DNA of 64,000 nucleotides from Promethearchaeota archaeon (lineage in GTDB: Archaea > Asgardarchaeota > Thorarchaeia > Thorarchaeales > Thorarchaeaceae). The notes below the pieces were generated by a model. It did no database searches, was not told the DNA's origin, and worked only from the letters and a program-made list of their open reading frames with translations. This document shows, one piece after another, positions 7,573 through 16,369 of the stretch (within the stretch, counting starts at the first letter, position 1; each line of letters starts with the position of its first letter). Both the position numbers and the translations under genes were made by a program. The stretch spans positions 62,001 through 126,000 of the forward strand of contig WJMJ01000059.1 in NCBI GenBank assembly GCA_014728035.1, in the 5' to 3' direction.

Positions 7573-8640
7573 TTGTCTGTACCAACACGATCTCAGCAAA
7601 ATTATCGAGACCGTGATATATTTAGAGACGCGAAAGATCGAATCTATGTCACACTTGGTCATATTCAACCAAAAGACGGAATCATCTCAACTTTGAAGTA
7701 TGTACCTGATAGGAAAGGGAAATGGCAGTCACAGGGAATCCGTTATCGAAGGGTATTTTCAAATAATGTGGAAAGTGTTACGGGTGGTCAAGGGATTTTG
7801 CCAGATGACTATTATGATGATAGCCATTTTGGTATTCCATTACTAAAGTTTCCAAAACATGAGGTCACTCAATATTACTCTCCTGAGAAACGTCTAGAAT
7901 CTCTTCTAGAAACTGGATGTAATGATCCGTTAGAACAGACTGCTGTTGAATTATCGCAAATTCTTCATGATAATTTGGATATTCCCTTCAATCATTTGGG
8001 TGTAACTGGTAGTATTGCATGGCATGCTCACAATCCCGGCTTCTCAGATATCAACTTAAACATTCATGGATATGAGTGGAGTTGGATATTAGAACAAGGC
8101 TATTCTGAACTGGTTGAGGAAAATACTGAATTACAGATGAAAAAAGGAAATCTTTGGGATGACTCAATAGCACGTGCCGCTAAACGGATTCCTGTTCTTC
8201 GTTCTAGTGCATTAAAGAGGCTTTTCACTCGACGTACGCAACTAATGTATAATGGACATGGAGTTACTATTATGCCAGTCCTGTACTCTTCCGAATCTCC
8301 AATTAGATATGGTTCTGAGAAGTATTATACTCTTGATTTAGTCATATCTGATTTTAAAATCAAATCTTCAAGGTATGGTATTTTCTTCCCTGCAATCTAT
8401 GATGTCACTGGAGAAGTCCAATATGAAACACAAATTCTGTCAATTAATCGGCTCTTAATCTATGATGGTACCTTTCGAGGCTTATTTCATCCAGAAGACC
8501 AAATTCAAGTATGTGGCACTCTTCAAAGAGTGGAATCATCTGAACAAAAATCACCTTTTCATCAGATTATGATTGGCACTAAATCTGGTAGCGGCAGAGA
8601 ATTCATCAAATTAACTAGACCATCACAGTCATATCTGTAA
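7573..8640 (+). CDS. Predicted nucleotidyltransferase-domain protein
   Basis: About 355 residues. The centre contains LGVTGSIAWHAHNPGFSDINLNIHG (near residues 141-165 in two parts, GS then DIN), the GS...DxN/D pattern of nucleotidyltransferase folds. I recognise it as an archaeal conserved protein annotated only as predicted nucleotidyltransferase; target unknown. Two TTG starts are possible: 7567 abuts GAGGAG directly, whereas 7573 has a six-base spacer, so 7573 is preferred. It lies between IPK and trm5 on the same strand. The second acidic residue of the active site appears as Asn, which may weaken catalysis. Confidence 0.6.
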   Translation: MSVPTRSQQNYRDRDIFRDAKDRIYVTLGHIQPKDGIISTLKYVPDRKGKWQSQGIRYRRVFSNNVESVTGGQGILPDDYYDDSHFGIPLLKFPKHEVTQYYSPEKRLESLLETGCNDPLEQTAVELSQILHDNLDIPFNHLGVTGSIAWHAHNPGFSDINLNIHGYEWSWILEQGYSELVEENTELQMKKGNLWDDSIARAAKRIPVLRSSALKRLFTRRTQLMYNGHGVTIMPVLYSSESPIRYGSEKYYTLDLVISDFKIKSSRYGIFFPAIYDVTGEVQYETQILSINRLLIYDGTFRGLFHPEDQIQVCGTLQRVESSEQKSPFHQIMIGTKSGSGREFIKLTRPSQSYL

Positions 8641-8685
8641 ATCTTGAGTTTGATATTAATTAATCAGAAAAGGACCTTGCTATAT

Positions 8686-9747
8686 ATGAGTTCGAAAAAG
8701 CCCTCCATATCTGTCCCTATTTCCTTTGGAGAGAACACTCGGAAGGCCCTTTTGGAAGCAGACCTTTTGGACATTTCATTTAAAATCCGTTCAGTGAATG
8801 GCACTTTGCTTCTTCCTTTGACCAAAGAACTTACCGAGAATGAATTATTTCGTTTACTTGGGCATGATGAGTTTCAAATAGAACATGAAGAATTCGAATC
8901 TATTCCCTCAAGTCCCCGAACTCTTGCAGAAGTAATGTCTGATGAGTTATCTCCTAGTGAACTAGAACTTTTACCTCGCGCATATGATTTGATTGGTGAT
9001 ATAGCTATTCTCGAGATTCCTGAAGAATTGATTCAGTATAAAGATAAAATTGGTGAAGCATTCCGATCTCTTCACAAGAACGTATCCGTTGTATTAGCAA
9101 AGCAGGGTGCAATTTCTGGAACTACACGAATACGTGATTATGATTTGATTGCTGGTGAGCATCGGACCAATACGACTCATATCGAGTATGGTTGTAGAAT
9201 TGCAGTTGATTTGGCAAAGGCATACTTCAGCCCTCGTTTGTTAGAGGAACATAATCGGATAGCAAAACAAGTCACTCCTGGTGAAACTATCATTGACATG
9301 TTCACTGGAGTAGGTCCTTTTCCACTGCACATAGCTAAAGAAACGGACGCGATAGTCTTTGCTATCGATATTAATCCTGATGCAATCTCACTCCTGAAAA
9401 AAAGTATGAAATTAAACAAATTTGTAGGTCGAATCACTCCAATTATTGCGGATGCGGAGTTATATGTGACAGAAAATTTCGACAGTAATGCTGACCGAGT
9501 GATAATGAATCATCCTTCTGGTGCTAGCTCATTTGTCAAAGCAGCATGTATAGCATTGAAACCCGACGGTATAATGCACTACTATGATTTCGTGGGTGGT
9601 GATGACCCTGAAGCATTAATGATTTCGCGTTTGAAAAGTTTAATCAAATCTGCTGGATATAGCATTGATCAAGTATTGCATGTTAGACGGGTTCGAGATA
9701 GTGCTCCGTATGAGTATCAGATGGCTGTAGATGTAGTTATTCAATAA
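8686..9747 (+). CDS. trm5: tRNA (guanine37-N1)-methyltransferase Trm5
   Basis: Class I SAM methyltransferase of the Met-10+ family; it makes m1G37 in tRNAs with G37, preventing frameshifting and starting wyosine synthesis on tRNA-Phe. The SAM motif is DMFTGVGPFPLHIA, followed by the acidic FAIDINPDA strand; the NHPSGASSF segment takes the place of the usual NLP loop. The N-terminal region (about residues 1-100) fits the D1 recognition domain. An in-frame TTG at 8644 exists but ATG 8686, with AAGGA upstream, gives a more usual N-terminus. The 3' end overlaps the convergent DUF371 gene by 11 bases. Taw1, the next wyosine enzyme, is also in this window. Confidence 0.88.
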   Translation: MSSKKPSISVPISFGENTRKALLEADLLDISFKIRSVNGTLLLPLTKELTENELFRLLGHDEFQIEHEEFESIPSSPRTLAEVMSDELSPSELELLPRAYDLIGDIAILEIPEELIQYKDKIGEAFRSLHKNVSVVLAKQGAISGTTRIRDYDLIAGEHRTNTTHIEYGCRIAVDLAKAYFSPRLLEEHNRIAKQVTPGETIIDMFTGVGPFPLHIAKETDAIVFAIDINPDAISLLKKSMKLNKFVGRITPIIADAELYVTENFDSNADRVIMNHPSGASSFVKAACIALKPDGIMHYYDFVGGDDPEALMISRLKSLIKSAGYSIDQVLHVRRVRDSAPYEYQMAVDVVIQ

Positions 9748-10162
9748 TGAATTCTAATGTACAATGAACTATCTGATTCGGATTTTTTGCTAATTCTACA
9801 AATTCTCTATCCAAGTCAATTGATGCTTTGTCTGCTTTTATCATCAGAGTTCTATCACATTCAAAATTGCTCTTACGTATCACCATACTAATTCCATTAG
9901 TATAAGTCAGTCCATTCCCCCCACTTCCTTTGATTACTTCGGATTTCCCTCCAATTTGCATTCGTAGAATTATTTTTGTGTCACTGTGCTTTGCTATTTG
10001 TTTTATTTCATCAGAAAGATCTCTTAGAGTAAGATTTGCTTTTGTTCCTATAATACAATTTCCACGTTTTGTTAGTGTTCTTTCTGAAGTCAATTCTAAT
10101 GTGCTTCTATGAGTAGCCATAACATTTTCATGACCATATACACTGAATTTTACATTAGTCAT
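9737..10162 (-). CDS. DUF371 family protein
   Basis: A 141-residue protein of the archaeal DUF371 family, recognised from its start (YGHENVMATHRSTLELT), CIIGTKANLTL near residue 37, and the conserved middle segment IKGSGGNGLTYTN. The family has no established function. It is convergent with trm5 and divergent from pcm, with a 57-base AT-rich promoter gap on that side. Confidence 0.85.
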   Translation of the reverse strand: MTNVKFSVYGHENVMATHRSTLELTSERTLTKRGNCIIGTKANLTLRDLSDEIKQIAKHSDTKIILRMQIGGKSEVIKGSGGNGLTYTNGISMVIRKSNFECDRTLMIKADKASIDLDREFVELAKNPNQIVHCTLEFIIE

Positions 10163-10219
10163 ACAAAATCCATGTCATTAAGCCTTTAAGATTGCATATA
10201 TTTAGTATATCTGATTTCA

Positions 10220-10897
10220 ATGTCAACTGATGATTTGTTACAGAAGAAGGACTCTTTGATTGCTCGATTAAAAGCGAAAGGCTATTTGAAGAGTGAAACT
10301 GTAGAAAGGGCAGTTAGAAAAGTACCACGCGAAGAATTTGTTCCGACAAAAGTTCTCAATCAATCTTATGTTGACAGGCCTCTATCGATCCATCATGGAC
10401 AAACAATTTCCGCTCCGCATATGTGTGTGATAATGTGTGAGACAATGAAGTTAGAGGAGGGGCATTCTGTTCTTGAAATTGGTGCTGGTTCTGGGTATCA
10501 TGCTGCATTATGTGCTGAAATTGTAGCTCCTGAAAAATCATCAAATCCTGGGCATATTTACACTATTGAAATTGTTGAATCACTAATCAAATATGCAGAA
10601 AAAAATCTGGAGCGTTCAGGATACTCAGATAGAGTTACTCTGATTCATGGCGATGGCGGCAAGGGATATTCTGAGAGAGCACCGTATGATCGGGTCCTGG
10701 TGACTGCTGCAGCTCCAGAAATACCAAAGCCATTAATCGAACAATTGGCACCTAATGGTATTATGGCAATCCCTGTTGGATCCAGAGGATGGTACCAAGA
10801 ACTAAAAATTGTTCACAAAGACTCGGACGGAAAAATTAAGATTGACCGTTGGGGCGGTGTTGCTTTCGTTCCTCTTACTGGTGAGTTTGGTCATTAA
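10220..10897 (+). CDS. pcm: Protein-L-isoaspartate O-methyltransferase
   Basis: 225 residues. It methylates isoaspartyl residues in aged proteins so that they can revert to aspartate. Motifs are complete: GQTISAPHMCVIM near residue 60 for substrate binding, SAM motif I VLEIGAGSGYHAALCAEI near residue 85, and the late DRVLVTAAAPEIPKPLIEQL. The start is ATG 10220 close behind a TATA-like TTTAGTATAT. The 3' end overlaps the convergent rbkR by four bases. Confidence 0.95.
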   Translation: MSTDDLLQKKDSLIARLKAKGYLKSETVERAVRKVPREEFVPTKVLNQSYVDRPLSIHHGQTISAPHMCVIMCETMKLEEGHSVLEIGAGSGYHAALCAEIVAPEKSSNPGHIYTIEIVESLIKYAEKNLERSGYSDRVTLIHGDGGKGYSERAPYDRVLVTAAAPEIPKPLIEQLAPNGIMAIPVGSRGWYQELKIVHKDSDGKIKIDRWGGVAFVPLTGEFGH

Positions 10898-11574
10898 GTT
10901 CTCAAGTGTAAGGGGATTATTGAGAGCTTGACTTCGTCATGGTTGGCTATTTTCAATTCCTCTCTGATATTTACAGGTGCGATGATTTCCAATATATTTT
11001 GACTATGATGTGTTCTTTGTGCGATGACTATAGCAGCTTCAATTTTGTCATTAACTCTCACTCTGTAACAGATAACATCACCAAAGGTTCTACCATCATG
11101 ACTGAAACCTTGTACGATTAGTGGTGGAGTGTGTTTCATTCTACTGATTGCTTTCCTAGAAACTTCGTTGTTTATTTTTACATTAAGAGTGCCTGCATAT
11201 GGTTTAAAGCCTAGAACTTCTGTGAATTTCTCCGAATAGACTTCGACATAATATGCCCCTTCACCTATACCTTCAACAACCTCTCCTCGAATTACAATCT
11301 TATCACTAGGAGGTGCCATGGCAATTTCTAGATTGTTGTATACCCTATCGAGTTCCTTTAGTCCTCTCGGAGTAATTTTTAGAATCATTCCACTGGCTGT
11401 ATGCGCCCGTGTAACTAGACCTTCATCTACACAATCGGTTATTCTCCTTGAAGCAGTCTGCTGACTCAGTTCAAGTGCGTTACCCAACTCTCTTGTAGTC
11501 ATAGTCACATTTCGATGGATTGCACCTTTACAGGCCAATGTATACAATGTAAACCATGTATCTGGTGAAGTCAT
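10894..11574 (-). CDS. rbkR: CTP-dependent riboflavin kinase with N-terminal winged helix
   Basis: 226 residues in two parts. Residues 1-90 form a MarR-like winged helix (TTRELGNALELSQQTASRRI is its recognition region); residues 90-226 are the archaeal CTP-dependent riboflavin kinase, seen in VVEGIGEGAYYVEVY and FKPYAGTLNVKIN, the nucleotide and flavin loops. It makes FMN from riboflavin and CTP. In characterised archaea the fused helix represses riboflavin genes and the kinase product acts as co-repressor, so it probably also regulates. Last gene of a minus-strand run with translin, 61 bases away. Confidence 0.92.
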   Translation of the reverse strand: MTSPDTWFTLYTLACKGAIHRNVTMTTRELGNALELSQQTASRRITDCVDEGLVTRAHTASGMILKITPRGLKELDRVYNNLEIAMAPPSDKIVIRGEVVEGIGEGAYYVEVYSEKFTEVLGFKPYAGTLNVKINNEVSRKAISRMKHTPPLIVQGFSHDGRTFGDVICYRVRVNDKIEAAIVIAQRTHHSQNILEIIAPVNIREELKIANHDEVKLSIIPLHLRT

Positions 11575-11635
11575 TGTGTTTCGAACTCGCTTTCATCTTA
11601 TGAATAATCGGATATGTGCGGCAGAAAACTCTTTC

Positions 11636-12265
11636 TTAATCTTGTAATTTTCTTTCAAAACGTTCTAGTTTGCTGATCAATCGTTCTTGTGTCACAGTAC
11701 TAGTAATGTCTCCTCTTGTTCGTTCAATAATTCCTCTTGCAATATCACATTTTCTTCGTAATTCTGGGATAAGTGCATTAGGAAAGTCAAGTGTGTGTAA
11801 CTCACTGAGGATTTCCTCCATCTGTTCTAAATACGATTCCGAATTTTCCAGCTTGTTTTTTCTAAGATTATCTAGAACCGCTCTACGTAATTCGCCCACT
11901 GTGTCGGCTAATCCTGTCATATATGGTCGGCCAGGAATATCGTAATCCTCTGGAAGAATAAATTCGCCTTTTGTAATCAATGAAAGAAAATTGGCAGCCT
12001 CCGAAAGTTCTTGATAAGCAGTATTTAGAATACGTGTTTTAGATAAAAACGCACTCTGTGAAATTTGTTTTTGAGCTTTCACTATGAGGCTATTTGCTTC
12101 ACTAAGAAACTGCTTTGCTTTCTCAAATTCTCCTCGATGCGTACTTTTTATTGATTGACTACATTTTCGAATTGCATCTCGTGTCAATGGAAGTGCCTTC
12201 TCTCGTATTATATCATCACTTTCGATTTCTTCCCTAATCGAATTGATGATTTTTGTAAGACTCAT
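11636..12265 (-). CDS. Translin family RNA-binding protein
   Basis: 209 residues, almost entirely helical. LADTVGELRRAVLDNLRKNKLENSE (in two parts, about residues 125-149) is the hallmark segment of translin/TRAX, and EYQ-like LNTAYQELSEAANF near residue 82 is the acidic helix that in TRAX carries nuclease residues. Archaeal translins are single-gene versions of the eukaryotic RNA-processing octamer. The gene is five bases from taw1, so the pair is cotranscribed and RNA processing fits both. Confidence 0.85.
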   Translation of the reverse strand: MSLTKIINSIREEIESDDIIREKALPLTRDAIRKCSQSIKSTHRGEFEKAKQFLSEANSLIVKAQKQISQSAFLSKTRILNTAYQELSEAANFLSLITKGEFILPEDYDIPGRPYMTGLADTVGELRRAVLDNLRKNKLENSESYLEQMEEILSELHTLDFPNALIPELRRKCDIARGIIERTRGDITSTVTQERLISKLERFERKLQD

Positions 12266-12270
12266 TTGAA

Positions 12271-13245
12271 TTACTCGCCACCTTTTAGTTTCTCTATCTT
12301 CTTCTTTCGTGATAATAATACAACTCTGCTTTCAATTTGTTCATCAAGAACATGATACCCAGTAAAATCCGCTAATTTTTCTGAAAAGCTTTGAATTGTT
12401 CTATGTGATGGAGCATTTCTATGGGATAGTCTATCTCTTGAGGCTCCTAAAAACATATACCCTTTTACTTCAACAAAATCCGGATTCCCCTTAAGAATCA
12501 TCTCTGCATAGGCCTTCGGATTGTGCATATTAAGACCTTCAACCATTGTCAGTCGATTTACTGTTCTTGTGTTAATTGTAGCCAGAATCTCTTGTGACTC
12601 ATTTAGCGAGTCCCATCCATGTCTTATTAGTGGTCTACATAATTTCCCGTATGTTTCTTCATCTGGTGCTGCTAAGGTGATATATAATTGAGTTGGCGGA
12701 GGGATTTCAGCAAGGACTTTTGGTTGAGTGCCATTACTGACAAGAAATGAAGTCATTCCCTTCTCTTTTATTCTTTCAATGAACTCTCCAAGAAACGGAT
12801 ATAATGTTGGTTCTCCTGAAAGTGAGATTGCAACATGACGGGGGTTTCTCGCCTCTTTGTATTTTTCCAGCTCCACTCTAGCTCCCGCCTCTGGATTATA
12901 CCCTCCCAATGATTGGAGATTAGCTCGGTAAACCAACTTGAGTAACTCTTCAGGTGGAAGCACATCCTCTTTTTTCAAATGTGTCTGATCCCAATTAGTT
13001 TTGATATCACTTGGAGTCACTCTCCAACAAAATCTACAATCTTGGGTGCATTTGTCAACAACGGGTGTCATCTGAAGACATCGATGTGATTGAATTCCAT
13101 AGAATCTCTGTTTATAACACGTATCTCCATCAAGAAGACTTCTTTTTTGCCACTGACAAGCTTTGAATGCACCTCTATTTCCAAGTAAGTGATATCCCTG
13201 TGTTTTGAGTTTATCTCGAAGTTGTGGAGGCATTTCAGAACTCAA
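12271..13245 (-). CDS. taw1: S-adenosylmethionine-dependent tRNA 4-demethylwyosine synthase
   Basis: Radical SAM enzyme that joins pyruvate carbons to m1G37 of tRNA-Phe to form the tricyclic imidazoline of wyosine. CTQDCRFCWR (about residues 65-74) supplies the CxxxCxxC cluster ligands. Further family marks are HRCLQMTPVVDKC just before, AISLSGEPTLYP near residue 138, and TRTVNRLTMVEG near residue 212. Start is TTG 13245 or ATG 13233; neither has a clear Shine-Dalgarno. Its substrate modification is made by Trm5, encoded 3.5 kb away on the other strand. Confidence 0.92.
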   Translation of the reverse strand: MSSEMPPQLRDKLKTQGYHLLGNRGAFKACQWQKRSLLDGDTCYKQRFYGIQSHRCLQMTPVVDKCTQDCRFCWRVTPSDIKTNWDQTHLKKEDVLPPEELLKLVYRANLQSLGGYNPEAGARVELEKYKEARNPRHVAISLSGEPTLYPFLGEFIERIKEKGMTSFLVSNGTQPKVLAEIPPPTQLYITLAAPDEETYGKLCRPLIRHGWDSLNESQEILATINTRTVNRLTMVEGLNMHNPKAYAEMILKGNPDFVEVKGYMFLGASRDRLSHRNAPSHRTIQSFSEKLADFTGYHVLDEQIESRVVLLSRKKKIEKLKGGE

Positions 13246-13279
13246 TGCTTATTCATTAAAATTCCTGACGAGTCTCTTA

Positions 13280-14545
13280 TCAGCCTTTAGCAATGTCCTT
13301 TCTACTTCGAGCTGCAAGGTCCATAGCAATTTTTTCTTGATTACCCCACGATCCAGTCACCATGCCTTTTCTCGCTAAGGTTCCAAGATGTCTGCGAGTA
13401 TCATCAGTAAGAATTCCTAGTGTTTCATTTTCATAGAAGCTACCTGGCAATGGCATGAATATGTGTGCATGAACCGATGCCCCCATCTCTATCAGTTCAT
13501 AACAGAGATCAATGGTTAGTTTTTGATCTTTTGGTGTTTCAGATGGGAATCCGAAAATCATGTCGATATTTGGTTTAAATCCACAATCCAATGCTATGAT
13601 TGCTGCTGAAATCCCCTCCTCGACCGAGTGGTGTCGATTTACCTCTTGAAGAATTCGATCGCTGCCGGACTGTATTCCGATTTGAAGGGTTTGATTTGCT
13701 ACATGTTGTCGAAGCATAGTGAGAGCCTGTCTATTGACAAACTCTGGTCTCACTTCTGAAGGGAATGATCCGAAATATATCTCATCTAACCCCTGAATCG
13801 AGGTGGCTTGCTGTAATAGATTTTCTAGTTTTGTCAATTCAGCTTTACGCCCTCTTCCTCCATATGATAATGCATTAGGCGACAAAAACCAAGCTCTATC
13901 GAATCCACTTTGTTGAACAGCTCGTTTTAGCCATTTGACAATACAATCCACTGACCTATGTCGAACAATACTTCCAGTAAGAAACGGGGTTGAGCAAAAT
14001 CTACAACTGAATGGGCACCCTCTTGTCACTTCAATAGGTCCTAGAATATTTCTTTCAAGGGCAAATGGAGCATAATCGTCAAGATTAACAATCTCAAACT
14101 CTTTTGGTTTTGGATACTCTTCTTGTTTGGTTGTGATTATCCCACCTAATTCAGATGGGTCTTTGTCATGCATGAGATAATGAAGCAGTTCAGTGAATTT
14201 TCTTTCGCCCTCTCCAATTACAACGTAATCGAATCCTGCATCAATTAATTCTCCAGGACGGATACTTGCATGTGGCCCGCCTCCTACTATTTTGACTTCG
14301 CTAAACTGATCTCGAATTTTCTTTACATTATTGTACACTCGTTTGGTTTGAGTACTCATAACTGAGTGTGCAACTAATACTTCACCCCTTCTAGCATAGC
14401 GTTCAATTAGATTCATTGAGGGACGAAACGGAGCTTCTATAATTAGGTCTGAAAGTCTTGAATCTGATTCAATTGCACCTAACAATGCAGCTAGACTATA
14501 TCTCGAAACGGAATGTGTTTGAAATATAAGAGCGTCTAACCCCAC
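13280..14545 (-). CDS. B12-binding-type radical SAM protein (MJ_1487-like)
   Basis: 421 residues: an N-terminal cobalamin-binding-like Rossmann domain (about 1-135, with VGGGPHASIRPGELIDAGFDYVVIGEGE in two parts) and a radical SAM domain with CPFSCRFC (about 173-180) giving CxxxCxxC. The set of features, including VEEGISAAIIALDCGFKPNIDMIFGFP, matches an archaeal family known only as B12-binding/radical SAM proteins. The canonical DxHxxG cobalamin motif is not evident. Reaction unknown. It lies 15 bases from psmB and 34 from taw1 in one run of genes. Start is GTG. Confidence 0.75.
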   Translation of the reverse strand: MGLDALIFQTHSVSRYSLAALLGAIESDSRLSDLIIEAPFRPSMNLIERYARRGEVLVAHSVMSTQTKRVYNNVKKIRDQFSEVKIVGGGPHASIRPGELIDAGFDYVVIGEGERKFTELLHYLMHDKDPSELGGIITTKQEEYPKPKEFEIVNLDDYAPFALERNILGPIEVTRGCPFSCRFCSTPFLTGSIVRHRSVDCIVKWLKRAVQQSGFDRAWFLSPNALSYGGRGRKAELTKLENLLQQATSIQGLDEIYFGSFPSEVRPEFVNRQALTMLRQHVANQTLQIGIQSGSDRILQEVNRHHSVEEGISAAIIALDCGFKPNIDMIFGFPSETPKDQKLTIDLCYELIEMGASVHAHIFMPLPGSFYENETLGILTDDTRRHLGTLARKGMVTGSWGNQEKIAMDLAARSRKDIAKG

Positions 14546-14560
14546 TGGATTGCACTCGCA

Positions 14561-15154
14561 TTAGTTTTCATGAACTGATTCTGTCACACCGTCTTTGGTG
14601 ACTGTCATAACTCGGATTGGCCCACCTGATTGAACATCGCGAGCAATTCCTGTCTTTACAGCTTTAATTGCGATTTTCTCTGCTTCTTTTACAGTTAAAT
14701 CAGAATGGTATTCATTTTCAAGAACTCCATAGGCTGTCCTAACCCCAGTACCTGTTGCTGTGTAATCATCAGGAATAAGTGAACCTCCCATATCCAGTGA
14801 ATAGAGTGCAGGCCCATCAGAATCAACTCCGACAATTACTGTTTGAACGTATAATGGGGAAGCTCGTCGGTTGCGTAATGTACTAGCTAACATTTTTGTA
14901 ATAGCTTTGACCGACAATGGACGACCTTCATCAAGTTCAAATAATTTAATTCTAGCCTTAGTCAGATTTACCAGCATTTGATAATCCGATGTCAATCCTG
15001 CAGAGGCAAGTACAACATTCTCTTTTAATTTGAAAGCTTTTATTCCAGTTTCGCTGAGCACCATGGTGCCCCATGTAATCATCGAGTCAGTGGCAACCAC
15101 CGTTCCATCTTTGCATTTTATACCTACAACGGTAGCTCCTGTTGGTAGTGACAT
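14561..15154 (-). CDS. psmB: Proteasome beta-type subunit lacking the catalytic Thr1
   Basis: 197 residues with the whole Ntn-hydrolase beta-subunit fold. Aligning on the fixed spacing (GIKCKDGTVVATD, then IKAFK), D23 equals catalytic Asp17 and K39 equals Lys33, but the position of Thr1 is A7 in LPTGATVVG. Ser129 of the usual GSG is also changed (ATGTG), while RDxxSG with Asp166/Ser169 is kept. So it is probably a structural, inactive beta subunit, as in the eukaryotic beta3, 4, 6 and 7 or second crenarchaeal beta subunits. Another, active beta gene should exist elsewhere. Strong AGGAGG Shine-Dalgarno; first gene of the psmB-radical SAM-taw1-translin run. Confidence 0.88.
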   Translation of the reverse strand: MSLPTGATVVGIKCKDGTVVATDSMITWGTMVLSETGIKAFKLKENVVLASAGLTSDYQMLVNLTKARIKLFELDEGRPLSVKAITKMLASTLRNRRASPLYVQTVIVGVDSDGPALYSLDMGGSLIPDDYTATGTGVRTAYGVLENEYHSDLTVKEAEKIAIKAVKTGIARDVQSGGPIRVMTVTKDGVTESVHEN

Positions 15155-15205
15155 TGATACTTTTGCCTCCTGTTATGAAGATATTTTCAATATGGTCAAT
15201 TGAGG

Positions 15206-15228
15206 TTCTTTATAAAACGTTTTTGAAG
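15206..15228 (-). promoter_or_regulatory. Archaeal BRE/TATA promoter for psmB
   Basis: On the minus strand CAAAAACG is followed by TTTTATAAAG, a good archaeal BRE plus TATA box. It lies about 55 bases before the psmB ATG, leaving room for a start about 25 bases downstream and a short leader that holds the AGGAGG site. Confidence 0.6.
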
Positions 15229-15292
15229 TGTTCTTTATGTGCCTATATGTGTAGCTTCAAAACACATTAGGTTGATGAAATGAGGAATACAA

Positions 15293-16369
15293 ATGCACAA
15301 ACTTAATCCTTACGCAAACATACCAACAATAATGACGGCAGAGGAGATTATCGAGTTTGCGCATATTCGTTCTACAAAAGCGGGTACAAAGAGCTCAAAA
15401 CGGATTCCAAAATTACAGCGTGTTAGACTACGAGAAATATCTAGGCTCAAAGAGTTTTCACGACAAGTGAAGACAAAATTGAAAGAAGCGGTAGAAAAAT
15501 ATCCAACTCTTGAAAAGCTTCATCCATTCTATCTTGAACTGACAGAAATTCTTGTGGGTATTGATAAACTCAAGCAAGCTCTTGGTGCGGTTTATAACTG
15601 CGTTCCTGTGATAAATCAAATAACGAATAACCATTTGGAAGCAATGAAGCTATCTGAAGACCACAGACAATTGAAACGATCCCGTAGTGCTGCTAAGGGT
15701 CGTATAGCGTCTTTGTTACGTTCTACGTCAGAAAATCTTGAATTCCTCATCGAAGCAAAGAGGACAATGTCAAAACTACCCGGGATAATTCCTAATTCTC
15801 CTACTATGGTGTGTGCTGGATTTCCAAATGTGGGAAAATCTACTCTCGTTAAGGTAGTATCTACAGCTGAGCCGGAAGTAGCATATTATCCTTTTACAAC
15901 ACGAAAAGTGATTGTTGGCCATCTAAAAATAGATAATCAAAGTGTTCAGATTGTTGATACTCCTGGAATTCTTGATCGTCCGATGTCTGAAAGAAATGAG
16001 ATTGAACAGGAGGCTATAGCTGCTCTCAAATATCTGGCTCATGTTATACTTTTTATGATGGACCCATCTGAAGCGTGTGGATGGCCTCTCGACGACCAGA
16101 TAAAACTCTATCAAGAAGTACGTCGTATGTTTCCCCTGAACCCCCTTTTAGTAATTTTAAACAAGGTTGACATAACACCACCAGAGTATCTACAAATTGC
16201 TCGAGAGAAAATGCCTAATGCCTATGAGATTGTAGCTATTGAAGGGACTGGTGTTGAGGAGTTGATGCATGAGGCAATGGATTATATAGACCTCGATTCG
16301 TTAGATGATTTGATTCGTGAATACGTCGGAGATTTATCACGACAAAGGGCCGATTCCATGGACTCGTAG
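15293..16369 (+). CDS. nog1: NOG1-type ribosome biogenesis GTPase
   Basis: 358 residues. The N-terminal helical bundle (about 1-165) precedes the Obg/Nog-class G domain: GFPNVGKST (P-loop, about 181-189), YYPFTTR (switch I), DTPG (switch II) and NKVD. The order and the helical N-terminus are those of archaeal/eukaryotic NOG1, a GTPase of large-subunit maturation. GAGG precedes the ATG. The 3' end overlaps the convergent rtcA by 33 bases, so the last residues are constrained in two frames. Confidence 0.92.
   Translation: MHKLNPYANIPTIMTAEEIIEFAHIRSTKAGTKSSKRIPKLQRVRLREISRLKEFSRQVKTKLKEAVEKYPTLEKLHPFYLELTEILVGIDKLKQALGAVYNCVPVINQITNNHLEAMKLSEDHRQLKRSRSAAKGRIASLLRSTSENLEFLIEAKRTMSKLPGIIPNSPTMVCAGFPNVGKSTLVKVVSTAEPEVAYYPFTTRKVIVGHLKIDNQSVQIVDTPGILDRPMSERNEIEQEAIAALKYLAHVILFMMDPSEACGWPLDDQIKLYQEVRRMFPLNPLLVILNKVDITPPEYLQIAREKMPNAYEIVAIEGTGVEELMHEAMDYIDLDSLDDLIREYVGDLSRQRADSMDS

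Noticed and set aside
14561..15154. Thr5 or Thr8 acting as the proteasome nucleophile
   Set aside because: Spacing to Asp17 and Lys33 equivalents fits only if Ala7 is position 1; Thr8 would put Ser at position 17 and Thr5 would shift the site by two.
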